Origin: Helicobacteraceae bacterium
Lineage (GTDB): Bacteria > Campylobacterota > Campylobacteria > Campylobacterales > Sulfurimonadaceae
Direction: 5' to 3'
Assembly: GCA_013138865.1 (NCBI GenBank)
Contig: WTBY01000042.1
Span: forward strand, 1-61,364
DNA: 61,364 nt
Below the pieces are notes generated by a model. The model was given only the letters and a program-made list of their open reading frames with translations. It was not told where the DNA came from and searched no databases. The translations under genes were made by a program, and so were the position numbers. Shown here piece after piece: positions 51,236 to 59,186 of this stretch (position 1 is its first letter; the number at the start of each line of letters is the position of its first letter).

Positions 51236-52993
51236 GTGTTCAAAAAATCACTATACCCACTCTTTTTACTTCTAGTAGCTTACTTACTTTTTTCTAGCAG
51301 TGACACACAAACTATCATTTCAGGTATTGCTATTTTTTTAATTGGAATGGTTTTTATGGAAGACGGTTTTAAACTCTTTAGTGGAGGCATACTAGAAAGA
51401 GTATTAACTAATAGCACAAAAACTGTACCTAAAGCTATTGGAACAGGTTTCTTAGCTACAGCAATAGTTCAAAGTTCATCTCTGCTTACCATTATAGTTA
51501 TATCTTTTTTAAGTGCTGAACTTATAACTTTGAGTGGTGCAATAGGTGTTATTTTTGGATCTAATATAGGCACAACAACTACCGCTTGGATAGTTTCATC
51601 TTTTGGTGTAAAAATTAAGATCGCTCACTACGCTATGCCTATGCTTATTTTTGGTGTTATTCTTCGTTTTAATAAGGCTAGTTCATATAGAGGTTTAGGA
51701 AATATTTTAGTTGGACTAGGGTTTGTTTTTTTAGGCATTGGTTACATGAAAGAGGGCTTTGAAAGTATGAAAGCTGGACTTGATTTAGCTCAGTTTGCTA
51801 TGGGCGGTTACCTTGGTGTATTTGTCTATATTTTAATAGGTGCGATCGCAACTGTTATAATTCAGTCAAGTAGTGCAACTATGGCTCTGATCATAACAGC
51901 TCTCGCAACTGGACAGATCGAATATGTAAATGCATTAGCACTTGCGATCGGAGCTAATATAGGAACAACAGTTACCGCGATCATAGGCTCACTCTCATCT
52001 AATGAAAATGGAAAAAGGTTAGCAGTTGCACATCTGATTTTTAATGTTGCTACGGCCTTAATAGCTATTGTTTTTTTATATCAATTAGCTTATAGCGTAG
52101 ATATTATAAGCTCTTATGTAGGAATAGATGAAAAAGACTACGCGATGAAATTAGCACTTTTTCACACTATTTTTAATGTTATAGGAGTATTAGCCGTTGC
52201 ACCATTTACCTCTAAGCTTGTAGTTTTTTTACAGAGGCTATTTGTAAGTGTTAAAGAAGATGTACTAAAAGCAAAATATTTAGACAACGTTGTTATAGAA
52301 GTTCCACAAGCCGCTATAAAGCTTATTCATAAAGAGGTTGTTCACCTTTATGATAACTCAACAGAGGTACTCTCTCATGCACTCTCACTTCATAGACATA
52401 AGTACCTTGGTATGGGTGAAAAAATTGGCTCTATTGTTGAGACTTCTATTAAGCCGATAGATACTAATATAGATCATTTTTATGAGATGAAAATTAAGTC
52501 ACTCTATAGTGAGATCATAAACTACTCTACGATCGCACAAGATCATATGAATAGTGAACAAAATATTCAAATATACTCTTTAAAAGTGGCTTGTAGAGAT
52601 ATAGTAGAAGCGATCAAAGATGTAAAAGAGTTGCAAAAAAATATAAATAGATTTATGAACTCTAATAATGCAGATATAAAAATTGAGTACAACCATATAC
52701 GAGAAGAGATAGTGAAGACTTTGGATGGAATAAACTCTCTTAGATATAAGAGAAGTGAGTTCGATGTTTTAGCTAATATAAAAATTTTAGAGCAAAATCT
52801 TGATAAGTTAGATATGATGGGAAATGGTAGAATTGATCACCTAATCAGAGAGAATAAAATAGATCCTAAAATGGCAACTTCACTAATAAACGATAGTGCA
52901 TTTGCATATGATATGTCAAAAAAACTTATAAATGTAGCAACAATTTTATGGATCAAAGATGAAGACATTAGAGAACTAGGAGAAGAGTCATGA
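51236..52993 (+). CDS. Na/Pi cotransporter family protein with PhoU-like C-terminus
   Basis: This 585-residue protein has two homologous membrane halves carrying the family's Q-S-S motifs (A-T-A-I-V-Q-S-S-S-L; T-V-I-I-Q-S-S-S-A-T) and G-S-N-I-G-T-T / G-A-N-I-G-T-T. A C-terminal helical PhoU-like region (about 350-575) follows. Family members move phosphate with Na+. It uses a GTG start and overlaps the next small gene by 4 nt. Confidence 0.9.
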   Translation: MFKKSLYPLFLLLVAYLLFSSSDTQTIISGIAIFLIGMVFMEDGFKLFSGGILERVLTNSTKTVPKAIGTGFLATAIVQSSSLLTIIVISFLSAELITLSGAIGVIFGSNIGTTTTAWIVSSFGVKIKIAHYAMPMLIFGVILRFNKASSYRGLGNILVGLGFVFLGIGYMKEGFESMKAGLDLAQFAMGGYLGVFVYILIGAIATVIIQSSSATMALIITALATGQIEYVNALALAIGANIGTTVTAIIGSLSSNENGKRLAVAHLIFNVATALIAIVFLYQLAYSVDIISSYVGIDEKDYAMKLALFHTIFNVIGVLAVAPFTSKLVVFLQRLFVSVKEDVLKAKYLDNVVIEVPQAAIKLIHKEVVHLYDNSTEVLSHALSLHRHKYLGMGEKIGSIVETSIKPIDTNIDHFYEMKIKSLYSEIINYSTIAQDHMNSEQNIQIYSLKVACRDIVEAIKDVKELQKNINRFMNSNNADIKIEYNHIREEIVKTLDGINSLRYKRSEFDVLANIKILEQNLDKLDMMGNGRIDHLIRENKIDPKMATSLINDSAFAYDMSKKLINVATILWIKDEDIRELGEES

Positions 52994-53211
52994 AATTAGA
53001 GAAACTATTTCAAAAAATAGGAAACTATTTTGATGATATTAGAAATAAAGAAGATCAAGATAGTGAAAAAAAAGAGAAGTTAAAAGAGGCGTTAGCAAAG
53101 AAAATAGCTTTAAAAATTAAAAGAATTAAAATTGCAAAGAGTAGAGACAAAAAAGAGATCTTAAAAAAAGAGCTAAAAATTTTAAAGCAACTTCAAGAGA
53201 ATATAGAGTGA
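52990..53211 (+). CDS. Small Lys/Glu-rich coiled-coil protein
   Basis: This 73-residue protein is almost wholly helical and strongly charged (E-K-K-E-K-L-K-E-A-L-A-K-K-I-A-L-K-I-K-R). No family is recognised. The start overlaps the cotransporter stop by 4 nt (ATGA), so it is translationally coupled and may be an accessory of that transporter. Confidence 0.65.
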   Translation: MKLEKLFQKIGNYFDDIRNKEDQDSEKKEKLKEALAKKIALKIKRIKIAKSRDKKEILKKELKILKQLQENIE

Positions 53212-53253
53212 GTTATAAAAAAGTTCACGCGTTAGTGTTTAATTATTTTATGT

Positions 53254-53259
53254 TATAAT
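53254..53259 (+). promoter_or_regulatory. TATAAT promoter before the CCTA repeat
   Basis: TGTTATAATATTTTC gives a good -10 box; the transcript would start near 53266, 30 nt before a ribosome-binding site (TAAGG) and ATG 53295. Confidence 0.55.
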
Positions 53260-53294
53260 ATTTTCAAGTAAAATTAAAAACTAAGGTAGGCTTA

Positions 53295-53384
53295 ATGTCA
53301 CAAATGTCACGCTTTGCCTACCTACCTACCTACCTACCTACCTACCTACCTACCTACCTACCTACCTACCTACCTACCTACTAA
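53295..53384 (+). CDS. Small reading frame spanning the (CCTA)16 tract
   Basis: ATG 53295 reads M-S-Q-M-S-R-F-A then repeated Tyr-Leu-Pro-Thr and stops just after the tract, 29 residues. TAAGG lies 8-9 nt before the ATG and a TATAAT box farther upstream. Losing one repeat unit would extend the peptide by about 19 residues to a stop near 53440; gaining one gives an early stop. Expression is unproven; it may be a leader peptide. Confidence 0.35.
   Translation: MSQMSRFAYLPTYLPTYLPTYLPTYLPTY
53317..53380. repeat. Tetranucleotide tract (CCTA)16
   Basis: Sixteen perfect tandem CCTA units. Perfect tetranucleotide tracts of this length usually vary by slippage and often switch genes on and off. The tract begins at the right arm of a stem: AGGTAGGC (53284-53291) can pair with GCCTACCT at its start. 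The minus strand carries TAG in every frame, so only the plus strand could be coding. Confidence 0.97.
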
Positions 53385-53464
53385 ACTAAGCTTAACTACT
53401 ACTAAAAAATCACACTTTAAAGACAAAGACCCTCCATAAAACTCTAATCATTACTAATGTATAT

Positions 53465-53662
53465 ATAGTTTGTTTCAAAGAAGATGAGCTTTAGAGCAAA
53501 GTATATGTTCTTTGCTCTAAAACATACCTTCTTTACTCTAAAGTACATGTGGAATGCTCCAAAGAACATATACTTTAGGACAAACCATACATACTTTACT
53601 CTAAAACATACATGTATTGCTCCAAAATAGATCTTCTTTGAAGCAAAGAACATATGAAAAAG
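53465..53662. repeat. Degenerate ~21-nt tandem repeats upstream of the FN3 gene
   Basis: About eight imperfect units with a shared core near TTGCTCTAAAACATACAT occur in this otherwise gene-free stretch (CTTTGCTCTAAAACATAC, CTTTACTCTAAAGTACATG, TGCTCCAAAGAACATA, TTTACTCTAAAACATACATG, TTGCTCCAAAATAGATC). On the minus strand they would encode heptapeptides such as K-Y-M-F-F-G-A, but the frame enters a real gene on the other strand. They may be protein-binding iterons or repeat debris. Confidence 0.75.
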
Positions 53663-53681
53663 AACAAAACAAAGGAAAATT

Positions 53682-54320
53682 ATGTCAAAACTAAAAGTTA
53701 AAATATCGTTTAAACACCTAAATGAGGGAACTCTCGCAGAATTTGCTACAAGCGTATGTGACAAAATGCAAAATAACTCTCACTTTAAAACACCAACACC
53801 TCCGATCAAAGAGGTTCAAAAAGCGACTGATGCTTACTCTTCGTCTCACACGATCGCAAAAGAGGTAACAACAAAAGAGAACACAGCGATCAAAAACGAA
53901 AAGAAAGCAGAACTAACAGATCTACTAAGTGCCTTAGCAGGTTACGTAAACCTAGCTTCAAAAGGTAACGAAGTAGCACTAGAAAGCTCAGGCTTCGAGA
54001 TGGCTTCAAGCTCATCAGCTCCGATCGGAGTTTTAGACGCACCAGCAGAGATCCACGCAAAAGATGGTAACAACTCAGGAGAGATCGAGATCAGTTTCAG
54101 CAAAGTTGCAAAAGCGACTTCGTACATTATTCTTTTTACAAAAGATGCAGACCAAGAGAACGCAAAATGGGACGCGAAGTTAGTTACAAAAACTAAAAAC
54201 TTAGTAACAGGTTTAGAAGAGGGTGTTAAGTACTTTTTTAAAGTATGTGCAACGAGTGCAAAAAGCTCAGAGCTAGATCGTTACAACTACACAGATGTAG
54301 TTAGTCGTATTTCGCAGTAA
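53682..54320 (+). CDS. Cytosolic protein with C-terminal fibronectin type III domain
   Basis: A 212-residue protein. The first 110 residues are polar and helical (L-T-D-L-L-S-A-L-A-G-Y-V-N-L-A). The C-terminal 95 residues have FN3 strand spacing (A-P-A-E-I-H-A-K-D-G, G-E-I-E-I-S-F-S-K-V, A-T-S-Y-I-I-L-F-T, L-E-E-G-V-K-Y-F-F-K-V). There is no signal peptide, so export would need another route. AAAGGAAAA precedes the ATG. Codon use is like the core genes, with CGATCG words, unlike the two genes after it. Confidence 0.7.
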   Translation: MSKLKVKISFKHLNEGTLAEFATSVCDKMQNNSHFKTPTPPIKEVQKATDAYSSSHTIAKEVTTKENTAIKNEKKAELTDLLSALAGYVNLASKGNEVALESSGFEMASSSSAPIGVLDAPAEIHAKDGNNSGEIEISFSKVAKATSYIILFTKDADQENAKWDAKLVTKTKNLVTGLEEGVKYFFKVCATSAKSSELDRYNYTDVVSRISQ

Positions 54321-54364
54321 CTGCGTTGTATTAATATAAATCAATATAAAAAAGGAAAATAACA

Positions 54365-55201
54365 ATGACTGATCAAGAACAAAATGAACTTTTCAATGAA
54401 GGGTCTTATAGTAGTTTAAATTTTTTACACAATTGTACTAATGAGGAATTAGCACCTTTGGTTAAAATTCTTTCTGAGAGTAAAACTTCAGGTTTAAATA
54501 AAAATACAGACTATAAAGAACACACACCAAATCATACAAAATATGTTGATGCAATAATTGATGATTATGAAAAATTTGGTGGTAATTCTATTGCAAATAC
54601 ATTTAGGGGATATGGTGTCGGATATACTGAAATATTAAAGGATGTTTGTAAACAGATGAAAGTAAACTTTCAAAAAGATAGCTCAATAGATATGATGGAA
54701 TTAGCTTTACTTACGAAGATAACAGAAGAAGCTATAGACAAAATGTCACCTGAAGAGTTAAAAGAGTTTGCAATTGGTATTGATCCAAGTACAACTAACT
54801 TTTCAAAACAAGCAGTTACCATTTTGGCAGGACAAGCAATAAGGTCAGCAGGCTTTAAAGCTTACCTATTTTTAACAAAAATGATTTATATTATTGGTAC
54901 TAAAATTTTAGGAAAAGCTGTACCTTTTGTTGTATATCAAACATCTGCAAAATGGGTAGGTGCATTCGCTGGTCCAGTAGGAATAGCTTTAACAGCAGCT
55001 TGGACTGTTGTAGATATAGCTGGTCCTGCGTATAGAGTGACAATACCCTCAACTATTTATATTGCTGCATTGAGACAAGCAAAAAAGTATGAAGCTATGC
55101 ATACTGAATGTCCAAAATGTAAAACGATGAATGAAAAAAGTATTAAATTTTGTCCAGAATGTGGTACACCACTTGGTAATAATAAGTTACTTAGCAGTTA
55201 A
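54365..55201 (+). CDS. YaaW-like protein with hydrophobic centre and C-terminal zinc ribbon
   Basis: This 278-residue protein has a helical N-terminal half (about 1-130; L-K-D-V-C-K-Q-M-K-V) resembling the YaaW/UPF0174 family. Two or three hydrophobic stretches (about 175-225; F-V-V-Y-Q-T-S-A-K-W-V-G-A-F-A-G-P-V-G-I-A) could enter a membrane. The C-terminal zinc ribbon is C-P-K-C-x10-C-P-E-C. YaaW itself has unknown function. It is AT-rich, free of CGATCG words and paired with a PIN protein, which suggests an acquired two-gene cassette. Confidence 0.65.
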   Translation: MTDQEQNELFNEGSYSSLNFLHNCTNEELAPLVKILSESKTSGLNKNTDYKEHTPNHTKYVDAIIDDYEKFGGNSIANTFRGYGVGYTEILKDVCKQMKVNFQKDSSIDMMELALLTKITEEAIDKMSPEELKEFAIGIDPSTTNFSKQAVTILAGQAIRSAGFKAYLFLTKMIYIIGTKILGKAVPFVVYQTSAKWVGAFAGPVGIALTAAWTVVDIAGPAYRVTIPSTIYIAALRQAKKYEAMHTECPKCKTMNEKSIKFCPECGTPLGNNKLLSS

Positions 55202-55276
55202 AAATTTATCTGCACTATTAAATATAGTGTAGATAAAATAATGTTTATAATTGATATAAGGAAAGGGATAGGTAAA

Positions 55277-55942
55277 ATGACAAACTTTACAGATAAAAAA
55301 GTATATTTTGATACTAATATACTGATGGATGAACAATTTACTTCATTAATGAATAGTTTTATAAATAATAATATTAAAATTAATATTATTATGCCAAAAG
55401 TTCAATATGATGAAATTTATAATTTAAGACAGAATAGTAATGAAGCAAAATCATATAAGGCAAGGACTGCTTTTAATGCTATAGAAAAATTGTTAGATCA
55501 TAATATTATATGTATTGAAGGTTTAAATAAAAAACAAAAAAAAGAAGCTTATGCTGACCCTGAATTTATAAAAATGATTATTTTAGATATTAAGAATAAT
55601 CAAAATGTGATCTTTCTTACAGAAGATATTGATTTAAGAATTAGATTAAAAGGCTTAGTTAAAGAATTTCAAGTGGATATGAGTAAATTAGAAATTTATT
55701 CTTTAAAGGATTTTCCTTATTATAAAAAAATGCAAGAAGATGCTATTACTGAGATGGAAAAAAGATATGCAGAAGAAGATGAGATATATAGAAAATTAGA
55801 AGAAGATACAACTGCAGAAGCTAACAGAGCATATGAAGAAAAAAGAAAAAAAGAGGAAGAGAATGACAATGGATCTTTATTAGAGTTAGTAGGTATGGGT
55901 GTTGTAGGAGCAATAGCATTGTATCATGCATTTACATCATAG
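55277..55942 (+). CDS. PIN-domain ribonuclease-like protein with C-terminal hydrophobic tail
   Basis: This 221-residue protein opens with the PIN signature V-Y-F-D-T-N-I-L-M-D, continues with I-I-M-P-K-V-Q-Y-D-E-I, and has F-L-T-E-D-I-D-L-R, giving the acidic residues of a PIN active site. A charged coiled coil (about 145-200) leads to a short hydrophobic tail (L-V-G-M-G-V-V-G-A-I-A-L-Y), so it may be membrane-tethered. ATG 55277 is chosen because AAGGAAAGGG lies upstream. No antitoxin-like gene is adjacent. Confidence 0.78.
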   Translation: MTNFTDKKVYFDTNILMDEQFTSLMNSFINNNIKINIIMPKVQYDEIYNLRQNSNEAKSYKARTAFNAIEKLLDHNIICIEGLNKKQKKEAYADPEFIKMIILDIKNNQNVIFLTEDIDLRIRLKGLVKEFQVDMSKLEIYSLKDFPYYKKMQEDAITEMEKRYAEEDEIYRKLEEDTTAEANRAYEEKRKKEEENDNGSLLELVGMGVVGAIALYHAFTS

Positions 55943-56001
55943 AAATTTATTTGTTTATTTCATTACTTAAATGGGCATGTAAAATAGCACCACCAAATAA
56001 A

Positions 56002-56130
56002 ATGCAAATGATGTATCTTTTACGCTCTCAAAATGCTTGGAGTGAGGGAGTCTATAAAATTGACATATATTCACCATCAAACAAGCTAGAGAAGTTATAC
56101 ACTAGTACTTATAGTGTATATAAAAAATAA
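56002..56130 (+). CDS. Small reading frame or gene remnant, 42 aa
   Basis: ATG 56002 reads M-Q-M-M-Y-L-L-R-S-Q-N-A-W-S-E-G-V-Y-K-I-D-I-Y and ends Y-S-V-Y-K-K. The frame stays open upstream to about 55949. The balanced amino-acid content suggests a real C-terminal fragment of a lost gene. No ribosome-binding site is evident and no family is recognised. Confidence 0.3.
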   Translation: MQMMYLLRSQNAWSEGVYKIDIYSPSNKLEKLYTSTYSVYKK

Positions 56131-56172
56131 TTTTTTATATTTTCTTTTTTGGTGTATAGCAAATAACTTCGC

Positions 56173-56178
56173 TATAAT
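56173..56178 (+). promoter_or_regulatory. TATAAT box for a putative antisense RNA (copy 2)
   Basis: Identical TTCGCTATAATTTCACTAG context to copy 1, firing into the 3' end of the minus-strand peptide mRNA. Confidence 0.6.
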
Positions 56179-56195
56179 TTCACTAGTTGGGACAA

Positions 56196-56222
56196 AAACG
56201 AAGAGCTACGAACTCTTCGTTT
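56196..56222 (-). terminator. Terminator of the small peptide mRNA (copy 2)
   Basis: The same perfect 10-bp stem (AAACGAAGAG / CTCTTCGTTT) and minus-strand T run as in copy 1. Confidence 0.8.
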
Positions 56223-56228
56223 AGGCTT

Positions 56229-56288
56229 TTAATAGACTTTTGGTGCTAATAGCACTAAAAGGATAACAATCATTATGAGTTGATGCAT
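56229..56288 (-). CDS. 19-aa hydrophobic peptide, Ibs/AapA-like type I toxin (copy 2)
   Basis: The peptide reads M-H-Q-L-I-M-I-V-I-L-L-V-L-L-A-P-K-V-Y. It keeps the length, the M-H start, the I-V-I-L-L core and the K-V-Y end of copy 1 while seven positions differ, and reading stays open; this pattern supports selection on the peptide. The leader, the hidden ribosome-binding site (CCTTTGTTAAAGG on plus, 56299-56311) and the TATACT promoter box are the same. Confidence 0.65.
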   Translation of the reverse strand: MHQLIMIVILLVLLAPKVY

Positions 56289-56523
56289 GTTGCTATCTCC
56301 TTTGTTAAAGGCTGACCCTGTCCCACCTTCTCCTTCACAACATAACCAAAACACTCTAATCGCCAACTAGGTGTGATAGTATAATCAATTTCTTAGAAAA
56401 GCTAAAAAATATGGCACTTTGTCATATTATTAAAAAAGTAGTTAAACTCTTTGGCTATAATCATAAAAATATATGACTCATCTTTAAAGGCTAAACTATG
56501 ATCAGAGTAAGTAAAACATTAAT

Positions 56524-58239
56524 ATGAGTTATAAAAAAGCAGACTTTTTACCAACAACTGAACAAGAGATGAAAAAGCTAGGTTGGAAACAGTGTGACGT
56601 TATTTTAGTAAGTGGCGATAGCTATATTGACTCACCTTTTATAGGTGTAGCCGTGATCGGTCGTTTGTTGGAGAGTATGGGTTACAAGGTCGGTATGATC
56701 GGACAACCTGACATAGAGAGTGACAAAGATATAAAACGCCTTGGTGAACCTCGTCTTTTTTGGGGTGTTAGTGGTGGTAGTGTTGACTCTATGGTTTCAA
56801 ACTACACAGCAACTAAAAAATTCAGAAACTCAGACGACTACACACCTGGTGGAAAAAACACCAAACGCCCAGATCGAGCGGCTTTAGTCTACTCAAACCT
56901 TATTCGCCGGTTTTTTAAAAACACAGTTCCGATCGTCCTCGGTGGTATAGAGGCTAGTTTAAGAAGAACAAGTCACTACGACTACTGGTCAAACAAAATG
57001 AGAAAACCGATCCTCTTCGATGCAAAAGCAGACATTTTAGTTTATGGAATGGGAGAGATGGCAGTTCGTGAACTGGTAACTGCACTAGCCAATGAGACAG
57101 AGTGGAAAGACATACGAGGGATCTGCTACATCTCAAAAGAGCCAAAAGAGAGCTATTTACAACTTCCTGATCATGACGCTATTTTAAAAGACAAAGAGAA
57201 GTACATAGACCTGTTTGATGACTTTTATGATAACAACGACCCTATAAGTGCAAGAGGTTTATGTCAAAAAATAGATGCAAGGTACATGATCCAAAACCCA
57301 CCAGCAGACTATTTAAATGAAGATGAAATGGACGAAATTTCAGCACTTCCTTTTCAACTATCACAACACCCATTTTATGAGAAAGATGGAAAAGTTAAAT
57401 GTTTAGAGACTATACAGTTCTCGATCATGACACACCAAGGTTGTTGGGGTGAGTGTAACTTCTGTGCGATCGGAGTTCATCAAGGTAGAACGATCAGAAC
57501 TAGAAGTGAAAAATCGATCCTAGCAGAAGCAGAGCGTTTTAACGATCACAAAGACTATAAGGGCATCATAAGTGACGTAGGTGGACCAACTGCAAATATG
57601 TACGGCTATGAGTGTGACAAAAAGCTCAAAGCAGGAACATGTGCAGATAAGCGTTGTGTCGATGTTGATAGACTTTGTAAAGTTATGAGCGTAAACCACT
57701 CAAGAAACATTAACCTACTAAAACAAGTACGTGAAGTCAAAGGTGTAAGAAAAGCTTTTGTAGCTTCTGGTGTAAGGTATGACCTTATAACTGAAGACAA
57801 ACAACACGGCTATAGCTACCTAAAAGAGTTAGTTAAATACCATATATCTGGACAGATGAAAGTTGCTCCTGAGCATACCCAAGATCGAGTCTTAGAGCTT
57901 ATGGGAAAACCTGGTAAAAAGTCGCTTGTAGAGTTTAAACATATGTATGACAAACTAAACAAGGAAGAGGGCAAAAAACAGTTCTTAACTTACTACTTGA
58001 TCGCAGCTCACCCAGGTTGTACTGAGAAAGATATGCATGAACTTAAACGCTTCACAACAAACGAGCTGAAAATGAACCCAGAACAAGCCCAAGTTTTTAC
58101 ACCAACACCCTCAACCTACTCAGCAGTCATGTACTACACAGAGTTAGATCCAGAATCACGAGAGAAGATCTTTGTTGAGAAAGACACTTCACGAAAAGAG
58201 AAACAAAAAGCTATTGTTGTTAAGAAGAACTACCGCTAG
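56524..58239 (+). CDS. ygiQ: YgiQ-family radical SAM protein
   Basis: This 571-residue protein has a B12-binding-like N-terminal part (D-V-I-L-V-S-G-D-S-Y-I-D), then the radical SAM cluster motif C-W-G-E-C-N-F-C (Cys spacing x3, x2) around residues 304-311, and the family C-terminal segments A-P-E-H-T and F-T-P-T-P-S-T. YgiQ-type proteins are widespread and of unsettled function. Length and motifs are normal, and CGATCG words are frequent, so this is core DNA. It converges with the metalloprotease gene, with only one base between stops. Confidence 0.93.
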   Translation: MSYKKADFLPTTEQEMKKLGWKQCDVILVSGDSYIDSPFIGVAVIGRLLESMGYKVGMIGQPDIESDKDIKRLGEPRLFWGVSGGSVDSMVSNYTATKKFRNSDDYTPGGKNTKRPDRAALVYSNLIRRFFKNTVPIVLGGIEASLRRTSHYDYWSNKMRKPILFDAKADILVYGMGEMAVRELVTALANETEWKDIRGICYISKEPKESYLQLPDHDAILKDKEKYIDLFDDFYDNNDPISARGLCQKIDARYMIQNPPADYLNEDEMDEISALPFQLSQHPFYEKDGKVKCLETIQFSIMTHQGCWGECNFCAIGVHQGRTIRTRSEKSILAEAERFNDHKDYKGIISDVGGPTANMYGYECDKKLKAGTCADKRCVDVDRLCKVMSVNHSRNINLLKQVREVKGVRKAFVASGVRYDLITEDKQHGYSYLKELVKYHISGQMKVAPEHTQDRVLELMGKPGKKSLVEFKHMYDKLNKEEGKKQFLTYYLIAAHPGCTEKDMHELKRFTTNELKMNPEQAQVFTPTPSTYSAVMYYTELDPESREKIFVEKDTSRKEKQKAIVVKKNYR

Positions 58240-58240
58240 A

Positions 58241-59186
58241 CTATTTAAAAAAATCTTTTTGAAAACTAATAATATCTTCATAAGTTAACTCTAAGTTATT
58301 GATTTGTCTCTCTTGTAATAACGGGTTCATTAATGCGCCACTCTCATTAATATGCTCTACTCCAACTAAGTGAGCGATCTCATGAGCAAGTATCGCTTTT
58401 AGTTGATTTAAATCACCATCAAAACCATATATCTCTATTTTTTCCATCTGGGAGTGATACGTTTTTTCAGTATGCTTTTTACCATCTTTATAGTAGGTTT
58501 TGGTAGTGGTTATATCTTTCCCAATAGCTTTACCTTTAACTTCTTGAAAACCTTTTGAGAGGCTTTCTATTCTTCTTGAAAGAGTGTTTTGTCTGTTAAT
58601 TAAACTATTGTAGCTTTTGATCTCTTTTTGAAATTTTTTTACTCGTTTGTTGTGGTAAGTTTGATTTTTATTAAAAAGTTTTCTAGCTCTATTAACAATA
58701 CTTTGCTCTTTTGAAATATGCTCCTTAGCACTTTTGTATTCACTATGAGTAAATGATTTAGAAATTTTATTTGTTTTTTTAATGTAATCGTTTAAACTTC
58801 CTACTAAGTTATTTAAAGCTGTTAGTTCTATCTCTAATAGTGTGTTACTCTCTTCTATTTTAGAGCGTTCCAACTCTAGCTTTTTGTCTAACTTAGCAGT
58901 TTTAGATTGCAGACTGTTTAGCTTTTTTATGTTGCTGTTTATTTTTCTTTTTTTATAAGAGGCTTGTTTGTAGATGATGTCAATAGGCTTACCATTTTCA
59001 GCGTACTCAAAAACATTAAAACCTAGTTGTGACTCAAACTGATACTCTATATCTTGTAAAACATTCATTAGTTGAGTACGAGTTAAAATATCTTTATACC
59101 GATCGTCTATCTTTCCTACTTTTACGTTTTGAGGTTGAGCGAATAAAGAAGTAATAAAAAAGAGCAGTAAAATAAAATGTTTAATT
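58241..59186 (-). CDS. Secreted metzincin-like metalloprotease, apparent ATT start
   Basis: A 314-residue protein if read from ATT 59186. That start gives M-K-H-F-I-L-L-L-F-F-I-T-S-L-F-A, a complete signal peptide, with AAAGGA about 7 nt upstream; the first ATG (59068) would remove it. A long coiled coil spans about 80-230. The C-terminal catalytic part has A-H-E-I-A-H-L-V-G-V-E-H (H-E-x2-H-x2-G-x2-H zinc site) and a Met-turn-like G-A-L-M-N-P-L. The fold suggests a matrixin-type periplasmic or secreted protease; the coiled coil is unusual for that group. Confidence 0.75.

Larger units (their letters stand above)
56169..56384. repeat. Copy 2 of the duplicated type I toxin-antitoxin-like locus
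   Basis: Same arrangement and orientation as 46404-46616, with identical outer parts and a divergent peptide-coding centre. Copies about 9.8 kb apart could recombine and delete the intervening DNA. Confidence 0.9.

Noticed and set aside
53317-53662. CRISPR array
   Set aside because: The CCTA tract has no spacers, the 21-nt units are contiguous and degenerate, and no cas genes are present.
53444-53764. 106-codon minus-strand frame with heptapeptide repeats such as K-V-C-F-R-A-K
   Set aside because: Its start lies inside the oppositely oriented FN3 gene and it has no ribosome-binding site; the repeats are better described as DNA repeats.
54312-54324. Terminator CGCAGTAACTGCG after the FN3 gene
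   Set aside because: The stem is short with an impossibly small loop and lacks a clear T run, so it is too weak to call.
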